Positions 46,752 through 57,500 of a DNA stretch of 64,000 bases are shown piece by piece (within the stretch, counting starts at the first letter, position 1; the number at the start of each line of letters is the position of its first letter). The DNA is from Brassica napus (lineage: Eukaryota > Streptophyta > Magnoliopsida > Brassicales > Brassicaceae). The DNA lies in the NCBI RefSeq assembly GCF_020379485.1, contig NC_063439.1:16001188-16065187 (forward strand), written 5' to 3'. A program made the position numbers and the translations under genes. The notes beneath the pieces were generated by a model. It had not been told where the DNA came from. It ran no database searches and worked only from the letters and a program-made list of their open reading frames with translations.

Positions 46752-47396
46752 ATGCAAGATTCGACGTGTGCGAACGTCATCCCATTCAAGGGGGGAGCAA
46801 CGGTCGATCGAGCCAAACCTCGAAACGATCTCCTTGTTATCGAGTTGACGATTCGAGATATCGACGTCGCTAGAGTGCTGATCGATACCGGAAGCTCGGC
46901 CGATATCATCTTCAAAGACACTCTTGAAAAGATGAGGATCAATCAATCCGAAGTCACAAAATGCCCAAGCCCACTGCTAGGACTTTCGGGGGAAACAACC
47001 ATGGCCTATGGATCGATTAGTCTCACTGTCAAAGCCGGAACCGTGACGAACGTCACAGAGTTTCTAGTCGTTGACCGTCCTGCATCTTACAACGTTATCA
47101 TGGGAACGCCATGGCTGAACACCATGCGCGCAATCCCATCAACCTACCACCTTTGCCTCAAGTTCCCGACCCCTAACGGAGTCGAGGTAATTTGGGGAAA
47201 CCCGAGAGTTTCACAGGTTTGTTTCGCCGCGGAACTAAAACGAAAGAGACCAATCCTCGAAATCACTCCTAGAAAAGCGGAGAAAAAGATATCCAGCAAA
47301 GATACGAGAAGTCAGGATTCAGCGGAATTCTTCTGGCAGTCTCGCAGCATCGCAGCTCTAGATGAAAAACGCGAGCCAACATGCAACCCGTGGTAA
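46752..47396 (+). pseudogene. Gypsy-B aspartic protease region
   Basis: Frame of 214 residues with the retropepsin motif VLIDTGSSADIIF, then LLGLSGETTMAYGSI and YNVIMGTPWLNTMRA, as in Tat-lineage gag-pol. It lies only about 55 bp after the PBS, so nearly all of gag is deleted. The frame ends at 47396 and RT follows in another frame. Confidence 0.85.
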
Positions 47397-47527
47397 CGAT
47401 CTGTCTCGACGAAGCCTTCCCAGAACGCTGCGTCGAGATTGGAGCCAATCTCCGCTAGCCTATAAGGACAGAACTCATAACCTGTCTTAAAAAGAACCTT
47501 AATACTTTTGCATGGGCTGCGGAAGAT

Positions 47528-48286
47528 ATGCCGGGAATCGACATTAACATAACATGTCACGAGCTGAATATCGATCCAACATTCAAACCCGTCAAACAGA
47601 AAAGACGGAAGCTAGGACCCGAACGTGCTGCCGCAGTAAACGACGAGGTCGAAAAATTGCTTAAAGTTGGGTCGATAACAGAAGTAAGATACCCGGACTG
47701 GCTCGCCAACTCCGTAGTAGTCAAAAAGAAGAACGGGAAGTGGCGAGTTTGCGTGGATTTTACCGACCTAAACAAGGCATGTCCAAAGGATAGCTTCCCT
47801 CTACCACATATCGATCGATTGGTAGAAGCAACAGCGGGCAACGAACTCTTATCCTTCATGGATGCCTTCTCAGGTTATTATCAAATTAGGATGAATCCCG
47901 ATGATCGTGAGAAGACTGCGTTCATTACCGATCGCGGAACTTATTGCTATAAGGTAATGCCCTTCGGCCTCAAAAACGCTGGTGCAACTTACCAACGACT
48001 CGTGAACCGAATGTTCTCCAAACAACTCGGAAAAACGATGCAGGTTTATATCGACGACATGCTCGTCAAATCCCTCAAAGCAAGAGATCACGTGTCACAT
48101 CTCGAAGAATGCTTTCGACAATTAAATTCCCATAACATGAAGCTCAACCCGACAAAATGTAGATTCGCCGTGGCATCAGAGGAATTCCTCGGCTACTTGG
48201 TCACATACCGCGGTATCGAAGCAAATCCAAAGACTGACCGGCAGAATCGCAGCGCTCAACCGATTTATTTCACGATCAACAGATAA
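47528..48286 (+). pseudogene. Gypsy-B reverse transcriptase region
   Basis: Conserved blocks FKPVKQKRRKLGPERA, NGKWRVCVDFTDLNKACPKD, SFMDAFSGYYQIRM, TYCYKVMPFGLKNAGATYQR and the catalytic VYIDDMLVKS are intact. Near 48232 the text jumps from GIEANPK into another frame, consistent with a deletion of roughly 60 nt between RT and its connection domain. Confidence 0.88.
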
Positions 48287-50597
48287 GCGCCTGCCCTTCT
48301 ACGACGTCCTGCGAGGAAATAAAAAATTCGAATGGTCGGAGGAGTGCGAAAACGCCTTCCAACAGTTGAAGCGCTATTTAGCTACTCCTCCAGTCCTTGC
48401 AAAACCCGTGGAAGGGGAACCTTTATTCTTGTACATCGCTGTGTCGGCAACGGCCGTAAGCGGAGTCCTGATCAGGGAAGAACGCGGGGAGCAGAAACCT
48501 ATTTTCTACATAAGCAAAACCTTGCTGGATGCCGAATCTAGGTATCCGTTGATGGAAAAATTGGCATGCGCGGTCGTAACATCGGCCCGAAAACTAAGAC
48601 CATATTTCCAATCCCACACGATTGTCATCCTCACGACTTTTCCCTTACGGACAATTTTGCATAGCCCAAGTCAATCAGGCCGATTGGCTAAGTGGGCGGT
48701 CGAGTTGAGCGAGTATGACATCGAATACCGACCGAGGACAAGCGCAAAATCACAAGTGCTCGCAGACTTCTTGGTCGAACTTCCAACGGGAACAATAACC
48801 AATGAGGACCCAAATTCCACCTGGCTCCTCCACGTCGACGGATCCTCATCCAAGCAAGGATCGGGTATCGGAGTCCGTCTCACATCTCCGACGGGCGAGA
48901 TCTTGGAACAATCGTTCAGGCTGGAATTCCATGCCTCGAACAACGAGGCCGAATACGAGGCATTAATTGCAGGGCTACGTTTGGCTCACGGATTAAAAAT
49001 ACGTAATCTCCACGCTTACTGCGACTCCCAGTTAGTGGCCAGTCAATTCAGCGGAGAGTATGAAGCCAGAGACGAAAGGATGGACGCGTACCTCAAACTG
49101 GTCCAAGGTCTAGCTCAAGTCTTCGACTGTTTTGCCCTTACGCGGATCCCTCGTTCCGAGAATGTCCAGGCGGACGTCCTCGCGGCCCTAGCATCAAGTT
49201 CCGATCCAGGACTCAAAAGGGTAATTCCGGTCGAGTTCATCGAATATCCGAGCATCGGACCACCAATCGTCGTCAATCTCATAGAAGGCCAAGACGACGA
49301 AGAAGAAACTATCACACCACCACCATCAGAGCAATCTGATTACGGCTGTGATACCCCATGGCTTCAGACGATTCGAGACTACATCGTCGACGGGCAACTA
49401 CCCGCCAAAAAATGGGCAGCTCGCAAGATCCGAACACAGGCCGCAAGCTACATAACAGTGGACGGCGAAATCTACAAATGGAGATTCTCCAGACCACTCA
49501 TGACGTGCCTGGAAGGAGAAAAGGCGGGAAAAGTAATGGAGGAAATACATTCCGGCTCCTGCGGCAACCATTCCGGCGGAAGATCACTAGCCGTGAAAAT
49601 CAAACACCATGGATACTATTGGCCGACAATGATCGGAGATTGCGAAAAATTCGCACGAAAATGCGAAAAATGCCAAACGCATGCACCAACCATCCGACAA
49701 CCGGCCAAAGTTCTTTCTTCCATCACATCGCCCTACCCCTTTATGCGCTGGGCCATGGATATTGTCGGACCTCTGCATAATTCAAAGCAAAAGCGTTTCC
49801 TTCTAGTCCTTACCGATTTTTTCTCAAAATGGGTAGAGGCGGACACGTACGCAAGTATAAAGGACGCCCAAGTCGAGAATTTCGTATGGAAAAACATCAT
49901 CTGTAGGCATGGAGTTCCTTACGAGATCGTAACCGATAACGGGTCTCAGTTCATCTCCACCCGATTCGAAGCATTCTGCGAAAAATGGAAGATACGACTC
50001 AACAAGTCAACTCCCAGATATCCGCAGTGCAACGGACAGGCTAAAACAATCAACAAGACCATTCTCAACGGACTGAAGAAACGCTTAGAGGCCAAAAAAG
50101 GCAGATGGGCCGACAAACTCGAGGGAGTCCTCTGGTCTCACCGTACCACCCCAAGGAGAGAAACAGGAGAAACTCCCTTCACTCTGGTATACGGCACGGA
50201 ATGCATGATTCCCGCGGAAGTTGAATTTCTCGGTGTTCGAAGAAGGTTATTACCCGAACGAGAGGAACTCAACGATGCTATGCTCTTGGATGATCTCGAC
50301 CTCATTAACGAGCGCCGAGATCGAGCGTTCATCCGAATTCAAAACTACCAGCACGCCGCTGCAAAATACTATAATTCCAACGTACGAAATCGTAGGTTCA
50401 ATCAGGGAGATCTGGTCATTCGCAAAGTCTTCCAAAACACCGCTGAACGAAACGCGGGAAAACTTGGAGCAAACTGGGAAGGTCCCTATAAAATCGAAAT
50501 AGTCGTCCGACCAGGTTCTTACGAAATAGCCAACATGCAGGGCAAAAAAATTCCTAGAACCTGGAACGCGATGCATCTCAAAAAATACTATCACTAA
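48287..50597 (+). pseudogene. Gypsy-B RNase H, second RNase H and integrase region
   Basis: Open from about 48240 in this frame, with the first Met at 48366; 743 residues. First RNase H/connection: FLYIAVSATAVSGVLI and SRYPLMEKLACAVV. Second (archaeal-type) RNase H: WLLHVDGSSSKQGSGIG, NNEAEYEALIAGLRLA and YCDSQLVASQ, typical of the Tat/Ogre lineage. Integrase: an H-H-C-C finger (HSGSCGNHS ... CEKCQTHA), the two core aspartates in MDIVGPL and VTDNGSQF, but NGQAKTINKTIL where the third catalytic residue Glu is expected, so Lys replaces Glu. The end is GPYKIEIVVRPGSYEI ... MHLKKYYH. Loss of the glutamate should abolish strand transfer. Confidence 0.88.
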
Positions 50598-51811
50598 ACA
50601 AACCAACCCGCAATCACTGAACTACGAGACGGCTTGATCTCCGCAAGGAGTACGTAGGCAGTTTGTCGAAAGGCAAATTCAGCTGTCCCCCCTCATTAAA
50701 AAGGGGGGGAGTGGGTACGTATACTCGTATACTCGTATACTCCCAAAAATCGAAAAAATTTCTTACCACTCTCTTGGTGTTTTCGACTTATCAAAACATC
50801 CTCACCCGTAAAATCATAACGAGGTCTTCGGAAATTAGTCGGCTGCTTGGGAGAAGCAACCTTTAGCATCGCGAGACATCGCAAAAGATGCCTCAAAGGT
50901 TATTTCCTCCGAACAAACGAAACCTCCGTCACAAAAAAGACATATATATGCACACATTAACACTTATTTTGCGCAAAATATTCAAACACAACGGCACTCG
51001 CCACCAAGTCCGATGCTGATCACATCGAACTCACAAACGTCCTAAACAGACATAGCCATCTCACGGAGATGACTCTCTTACATCCGACACAAGGATAATA
51101 GCGCTATAAAAGAAATCCGAAATTTTGGTCTAGCACTTCCGGTCTCCGGAGAGATGCTCGATTCGTATCAAACAAGTCGTATAAGCCGAGAACCTATCGC
51201 GGACTTTACATCGATACGAATCAGGAAGAAATCGCGACAGGAAAAACGATAGCCGGTTAGTCACCGCACAATCCTTAAACCGAAAGTAAACCTAGGTCTT
51301 GCCCTAAACCCAGCGCACTGGTCTCTAACATCTCAAAGGCATGATATCGAAAGATAAGAGATTCTTAAACCATGCCTCTATATTTATGTTCGACATCTTC
51401 AGCACCCCCGCAGAGTTCACACCTCGCGGAAGAACTCTTGAAACATTTCTCGAATGAAACATTTCACAATCGAAGAAGGACATGAGACGACAACTCATCA
51501 CCTTCCTCCCCACTATTCACAAACTCATAAAAAGCGCTATCCGATTATCATACCATAAAAAGAAAGCCGCGGAGCGGCAGGGATTCAAAGCCACACACGG
51601 CCAGTCCCGAAATACAAACAAGGCCATTCAAGGCCGAAACATAAAAACATAAAAAAAAATCTCTCGCAAGAGATCTAACCCAAGTCATCCTCAGAATTCA
51701 CGCCCCCTCTTCACCCGCTGCCTCGTCCGAGCCTGGAGCCGCACCACCTCCGTTTTCTCCGACCATCGGGTCTTTCCCCTCTGGGTCTTCTGAACACGTC
51801 GGAAGGAAGCC
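50598..51811 (+). other. Gypsy-B 3' non-coding region
   Basis: No protein recognised. Features: a repeated GTATACTC motif next to a GGGGGGGAG run (50700-50740), and a stretch at 51125-51330 shared with Gypsy-A. No proper PPT-LTR junction: the first about 180 bp of the LTR are missing before the palindromes start at about 51812. Confidence 0.6.
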
Positions 51812-52976
51812 AAAGCTCGGTCCCTACGTAGTGACCGAGCGCTCGTCCCGCTCGGTCGCTACTTAGCGACCGAGCTCGAGCCAAAGCTCGGTCGCTACGT
51901 AGCGACCGAGCGATCGTCCCGCTCGGCCGCTATGTAGCGACCAAGCTCGGCCAAACTCTGTCGTTACGTAGCGACCGAGTGATCGTCCCGCTCGGTCACT
52001 ACGTAGCGACCGAGCTCGAGCCAAAGCTCGATCGCTACGTAGCGACCGAGCTCGAGCCAACGCTCGGTCGCTACGTAGCGACCGAGCGCTCGTCCCGCTC
52101 GGTCGCTACGTAGCAACCGGGCTCGAGCCAAAGTTCAATCGCTGTGTAGCGATAGAACCCTTCCAAACATTGACAGACATCAATCCATGCATTCTCGTCA
52201 AACCATCAAATGCTATCTCCCGAAGACCGTAGCAAGCTCAGTCTATGTTTCCGCTATTCTAAATGATCGATCAAACTTTGCGAATTAAAAACCGCGGAAA
52301 GTTCGTTCTTTATCGAAAGAATTCGTAGTAAACGTGTCGAGTCGGAAGACGGCCCAAAGGGACCTAAAACACGACTCGAGGCCCATCCTACGATTTCTTA
52401 ACCAAAATCCCGTAAACCACAGCACGGTTTACGCTTGGTCCACAAGGAAGGATAAATGTCAAGTTTCTGCGGATAAATACGGAAGTTTTGAAGATAATTG
52501 TGAAGATCGGGAAAAATGGAATATCTCTATTTTTATGCTATGACGGCTTAAGGGCAGAAGAGTAAACGTGTAAACCGACCTTGGAGCTAGTATATAAGGA
52601 GTCCTAGGCGAGGAGCATGGGAGAGAACTTTTTCAGAGAAAACTTAGCACTTAGAGCAATTTAGGCAATTTTCCGTTTTTGTTATTTCGAGCTACGACTC
52701 AATTTGGTTTAGCCGTTTTAGGGTTACTAGAACTAGGAATCTCGCCGACAGCTCTCGAGCCCAGGCTTATACCTTGTTGTAAAGGCTCATACGCAAATTC
52801 GGAATAAGATCTTCTTTGCTCTCTCTTTCGATTTCTTATACTTTATCGTTGTTATTCTCGTGTTCTGATTGTTTGACGTGTGGTAATTAGCAGATATCCG
52901 GGTCCTCTGGGAAATTAGGGTTTTCCTAGTTTCCTTATTTAAACAGAAATCGAGAGTGCGAATTTCGGTTCCCACA
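51812..52976 (+). repeat. Gypsy-B 3' LTR, 5'-truncated
   Basis: Matches 45690-46680, beginning inside the palindrome array (51812-52150) and ending GGTTCCCACA directly before the TSD GTCGG. The LTR start (TGTTGGGG...) is missing, so a deletion ended in the palindrome array after insertion. Confidence 0.82.
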
Positions 52977-53424
52977 GTCGGTCTGGTAAGATGCGTCAGT
53001 TAAGTCTAGGGTTTGACGTGTGTGGCAATGAGTGAGATCATTGTATTGATTGATCATTAGGTTGCTAGAAATGTTTGGACTTAATGATGACGATATGAAA
53101 TGATAAGATGCATTAACTGATTGTAGTAGCTAGTCAGTCCTAGTTCCCGCATAGAGTAGGATAGAGTGTCATGCGTGCAGGCTGGTCTAGAGTCACTTCG
53201 CTGAGTAACTTGTTGCTCATTCCTCCATTTTCATTTCCCTATGCGCAGGACTGTAAGTAGAAGTATATGGATGTGGGTGTGATGGTATTTCAAAGAAGGT
53301 TATGCGTTCGTCGACTCTTGGGACCAGTAACGGGACACGTAGGGTTGTCTAAATGAGTAGACATGTGTACATAACGCCCTTTCGATAACTCCGGTGGGAC
53401 GCCGGGGGATCGGGCCGTTACAAT

Positions 53425-53436
53425 TGGTATCAGAGC
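53425..53436 (+). promoter_or_regulatory. Primer-binding site of the gag-only element
   Basis: TGGTATCAGAGC two bases after the left LTR end: the classic plant PBS complementary to initiator methionine tRNA. Confidence 0.9.
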
Positions 53437-53616
53437 TGGATAAGATCCCTTAGTTCTGTCCTAAGGGATCAGCATTTCCGACGTTTTCAAAAAAAAAAAA
53501 AAAAAAAACTCGTTTTCGGAAAAAAAAAATGGATTGCTAATATTACTAAGTATTTTTGGATTGTGAAAAGATTATTTGAAAATCCCACTATATCCATACT
53601 TCTATTATGGTTCTGA

Positions 53617-54699
53617 TTGAAATTTTATTGCAGGATGTTTTCGCTTGACCATTATGAGTGGAGGATGCCGCGTATGCACTACGGACGGAGGAACACCAGG
53701 GAGTATGCCCAAAGGCGTCACCATGACATGGAGGGTAACTTGGTGCTACCCATGTTCCCGGATCCTGAAGAGCAGTACAGGGAGTTTCCATTCAGGTACC
53801 CGCACGAGCAGACTGTGAGGCGTAAAGTGTTGATGCCACATTTCCAGAGGATGGCTATGGAGGAACGCATACTACAGGGCCATGCAAGGTTCCAGCTTGG
53901 AACCGAAGAGGGGCCCCCGAGGAAGCGTGGCCGTCCATGCAAGCCGCCAAGTGCAGCGGGGGGAACCCCGAGGGTGTTCACCGGGAAGTGCCAGTGTGGA
54001 GTGCTGATCAAGAATGCTCAAGAGGACCAATCAGTCGCTTGATACACCGAGGACTTCATCAACCAAGCCAAGCTGTGCAAGCCAAAGAATGCAGAGACAT
54101 GGTGCGGATGGTATAAGAACGGGCTTCGCAAGGAAATCCAGGCGCAGTTGAGGGGTGTTTTGAAGCCCCTGGAGTTCGCGCTAGTGAGACGGATGGCGGG
54201 TTTCACCATAGAGGCAGAGGAGAAGATTGCAGCCAATGTGGCCGCTCTCTCGAGCATGGAAGGAGGGAACCCGGGTAGGGACGCCAAAGGCCAGGAGGTG
54301 CTGGTCGGGGAACTCGCTAAGGGAAAGCGGGGACGTCTGCGGAAACCTCCTACAGAGACATGTGATTGTGATGTACTGGTCCAGATGGTTCAGAAGCCAT
54401 GCAAGATGAGAGATTACCTGGAGGAGTTCTTGGATACGGCCAAGAGGTGTCAACCGAAGCCAGCAGAGGAGTGGTGTCATCTGTTTAGGGCTGGGCTACG
54501 TGGAGATATTCGTGAAGAGCTCGTGGGGGTTCTGGAGCCTCTGGAATTTTCACTGGTGAGAACTATGGCCAACCAAGCACTGCACGCAGAGGAGTGGTTG
54601 GCGGAAGGTGAGGCGGAGGCCGAGTATGATCGCGTCGTGGAGGGTGATGAAGACCTTGGACCCGAGACCCGCTGTGCCCCGCCATGTCAATGTGGCTAG
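53617..54699 (+). pseudogene. Gag-like protein with a duplicated module, one nonsense codon
   Basis: A single frame of 361 codons interrupted only by TGA at 54040-54042. N-terminal part: MFSLDHYEWRMPRMHYGRR, basic and aromatic. Two related modules follow. The first, about 53910-54250, has RKRGRPCKPPSAAG, TGKCQCGVLI, then YTEDFINQAKLCKPKNAETW and EFALVRRMAGFTIEAEEKI. The second, about 54310-54640, has KRGRLRKPPTETCDCDVLV, YLEEFLDTAKRCQPKPAEEW and EFSLVRTMANQALHAEEWL. The module resembles the helical retrotransposon gag domain, with an added AT-hook-like GRP/GRL motif. CGA to TGA by cytosine deamination would explain the stop. Confidence 0.65.
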
Positions 54700-55027
54700 A
54701 CGAGATCCTAGGGACGATTCGTAGGAGTAGGACACGTGTTTCGCTATTGGTGTTATTTCATTTATTGATTATTAGTGTTGGTGTTCTTTCCATTCTTTAC
54801 GGCATTCTGTGTTTTGTGCAGATGCGCTGAGTTTTCTTTTACAAATTATTGTAGTCCTACTCCTTTTATTTATCTATGACATTCATTCATTGGTTTTAAA
54901 GATCCCAATAGAGTTATCATGCCTTGTATGCCTCCCTTGATTGTTGTGTGAATGTGTGAGTCCATTTCGATGACAAACGATAAGTCCGAAAGATGGGGGC
55001 CTTGGAATTCGGGGACGAATTCCGATT
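54700..55027 (+). other. 3' untranslated part of the gag-only element
   Basis: T-rich, non-coding, ending in a purine-rich stretch before the right LTR. Confidence 0.6.
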
Positions 55028-55040
55028 AACGGGGGAAGAT
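55028..55040 (+). promoter_or_regulatory. Polypurine tract of the gag-only element
   Basis: AACGGGGGAAGAT abuts the start of the right LTR at 55041, as expected for the plus-strand primer. Confidence 0.75.
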
Positions 55041-56708
55041 TGTAACGGCCCGGTTCCTGGCCCATAAATTTCTTTGGGAATATGGGCTTCTCTACGGCCC
55101 ATTTGGCAAAGACCTAGGGTTTTTCTTTCCCCTTTTCCTATAAAAAGAGATGCAGCCTCCCTTTTTGCCTCATTCAGAAACTGAAGCGAAGCTCTGCAGA
55201 GAATTCCCGGAGACCAGAAACCCTAGCCGTTGAGCTCTCTTACTTTCTCTCTTGCGCCGTCTCTCTCTCTTCTCTCTCTCTCCCGCGCGTTGCTCTCTCT
55301 CTCCTTGCCGTTGCTCTCTCTCTCTCCTCGCCGTTGCTCTCTCTCTCTCCTCGCCGTTGCTCTCTCTCTCCTTGCCGCCACACGCTCTCTCTCTCCTCGC
55401 CGGCGCCGTGTGGTGGTGGTGATCAGATCTCAACCTTCTCTCATCCTTGTTTCCAGATCCAGATCCAGATCTAGGCTAAGGTGGAGTGTCTTGAACCCAT
55501 CTTGTTCTCATGTTCTGTATACTCCTTTATGTTGGAGTTAGGTTTGATTAAGCCCTGTTTGAGAGCTAGGATAATAGAACATGGATATTACTAGGTTGAT
55601 AGATGAATGGATCATGATGCATAAGAACCCTCACACTGTTAAATGGGACTTAATGAACTGAATTGAATTGTTGTGGTGATGATTGATTGGTAATTGATGC
55701 TTGTATGTTTGGATGTGTAGTCCCATGAGTGGTTTGCGATTAAAGCTAGGATAGTAGAAATAAGTGAATGCTAGGTTGATAGATGAGAAATGAATGTTAA
55801 GGTTATTGGGTAGAATCTGTGTGTCATGAGTATTGTATGTGACACTGAGAACGGGTTGCGTCTAGTGAATGAGTTCAAGTCCAAGACTAAGTGAAAAAGG
55901 AAAGTGAATGAGAATGAAAAGAGATACGTGAAAGTGATAAGGATGTGAAAGGATAAGTGAATGTATAAGAGAATAATGTCAAGGTTAAGCATGGGTCGGG
56001 AAATCATATAGAGTCTAAGGAAAGTATGTGTGGCAGTAGTTCCACGCTAGGTATCCATAAGAGATGTGGCGAATCCACAAGAATATGGACGCACCCATAG
56101 GAGATGTGGCGAATCCACAAGAATATGGGGTAGAAGCCTAGGAGGAGCTACCCACAGTGATAAGAAACGAAGTGCCAACCGCGAGAGGCGGGATATAAAA
56201 ATGTGCATTGTAGAGTTCTTAGTCCATGGTCGGGTAACGGGGTGTTAAAGGTGTCATAGGATTGAGTCGGTCTGGTAAGATGCGTCAGTTAAGTCTAGGG
56301 TTTGACGTGTGTGGCAATGCGTGAGATCATTGTATTGATTGATCATTAGGTTGCTAGAATGTTTGGAATTAATGATGACGATATGAAATGATAAGATGCA
56401 TTAACTGATTGTAGTGGCTAGTCAGTCCTAGTTCCCGCATAGAGTAGTATAGAGTGTCATGCGGGCAGGCTGGTCTAGTCACTTTACTGAGTAACTTGTT
56501 GCTCATTCCTCCATTTACATTTCCCTATGCGCAGGACTGTAAGTAGAAGTATATGGATGTGGGTGTGACGGTATTTCAAAGAAGGTTATGCGTCCGTCGA
56601 CTCTTGGGACCAGTAACGGGACACGTAGGGTTGTCTAAATGAGTAGACACGTGTCCATATCGCCCTTTCGATAACTCCGGTGGGACGCCGGGGGATCGGG
56701 CCGTTACA
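55041..56708 (+). repeat. Right LTR of the gag-only element
   Basis: 1668 bp; sister of 44159-45364 plus 52982-53422. TATA at 55138-55147, CT-rich repeats at 55256-55400. It carries the uninterrupted site GATTGAGTCGGTCTGG (56264-56279) into which Gypsy-B inserted in the other LTR. Confidence 0.9.
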
Positions 56709-57500
56709 GGTGGCTCTGCTGCTCAAGCTGAGGTGACCTGAAAGCTTGATTCTTTCTGTTCTGTATTATTGAAAAAATGCCATGTTCTAAGTTTCTGCTT
56801 TATAGAAATCATAGAGCTTGAAAAGGGTAATCATTATAGTAGTGTAGAATCCTTTGATATGGTGATACTTATATTAGTAATCCACGAGTTTTGTTCAGTA
56901 GAGAAAACTCTGTGTGTGTGTGTGTTTTAAGCTAGTTTTCCATTGATTCTGAACAGGCACCTGCTCAAGGTGAGGTGTCTTTACATGAATGCTTGATTCT
57001 TGTTCAAATCTTTGTTTCTGTTCTCTATTATTAAACAGTGAGATGCTCTAAGTTTCTGCTTAATAGAAACCATAGACCTTTGTGTGTGTGTGTGTTTGAG
57101 GTAGTTTTCCATTAAACAGTGAGATGCGACCTTGATAAGGGTTTGGAAATCTATTATTAAACAGTGAGAATGCTCTGTCCACGAGTTGTGTTAAGCTTTT
57201 CTCCATTGATTGTGAACAGGCACCTGCAGCTGATGACGATGATGACATATCTGTTTGGTGACGAGAGTGAGGAGGAAAAAAGAACTGCAGAGGAGAGTGA
57301 GGCTGCTAAGAAGGACACCAAGAAGCCCAAAGAGAGTAAGCCTCTCTTTGTTTTACTGCAAGCATGTGTGTGTCTATTGCTTTTGTTGGGATCTCATGTG
57401 GTGAGTAATAATTGTTGCAGCAAACCTGGTTCCAGTTGGTTACAGTATCAAGAAGCTCGCGAGCATCAACTATACACCAAGCTCGAATGACAAAAGCTGA

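Larger units (their letters stand above)
45365..52976 (+). mobile_element. Gypsy-B: Tat-like Ty3/gypsy retrotransposon, degraded
   Basis: 5' LTR 45365-46680 (TGTTGGGG ... GGTTCCCACA), PBS TGGCGCTAGAAGG, pol remnants, and a 3' LTR truncated at its start (about 51812-52976). Exact TSD GTCGG at 45360-45364 and 52977-52981; the sister LTR of the host element shows the empty site at 56267-56275. Gag is deleted: the frame just after the PBS already runs into protease. The extra second RNase H and the PBS type point to the Tat lineage. Its LTR shares long stretches with Gypsy-A. Confidence 0.9.
44159..56708 (+). mobile_element. Gag-only (TR-GAG-like) LTR retrotransposon, one LTR split by Gypsy-B
   Basis: LTRs 44159-53422 (about 1647 bp without the Gypsy-B insert) and 55041-56708 (1668 bp) begin TGTAACGGCCCG and end with its exact inverse CGGGCCGTTACA. 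The PBS TGGTATCAGAGC matches initiator tRNA-Met. A PPT precedes the right LTR. TSD GGTGG. The internal region is only 1.6 kb and encodes a gag-like protein but no protease, RT or integrase, so mobility must have been supplied in trans. The LTR and PBS type suggest a chromovirus-like gypsy helper; this is inference. Confidence 0.88.
44123..57500 (+). pseudogene. eEF1B (EF-1-beta type) gene fragment, split by the gag-only element
   Basis: 44123-44158 joined to 56714-56732 encodes FPGKAVGVSIGGSAAQAE. Later exons: a small APAQ exon near 56958-56970, and 57220-57335 (APAADDDDD..., then after a frame change LFGDESEEEKRTAEESEAAK and KDTKKPKES). 57421-57500 gives LVPVGYSIKKL followed by an aberrant end and stop. 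These are the acidic linker and GEF-domain start of plant eEF1B alpha/beta; the central GEF exon and C-terminus are missing. The intact family recycles eEF1A-GTP. Duplicated intron pieces (56733-57219) and a frame change mark it as dead. Confidence 0.75.
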
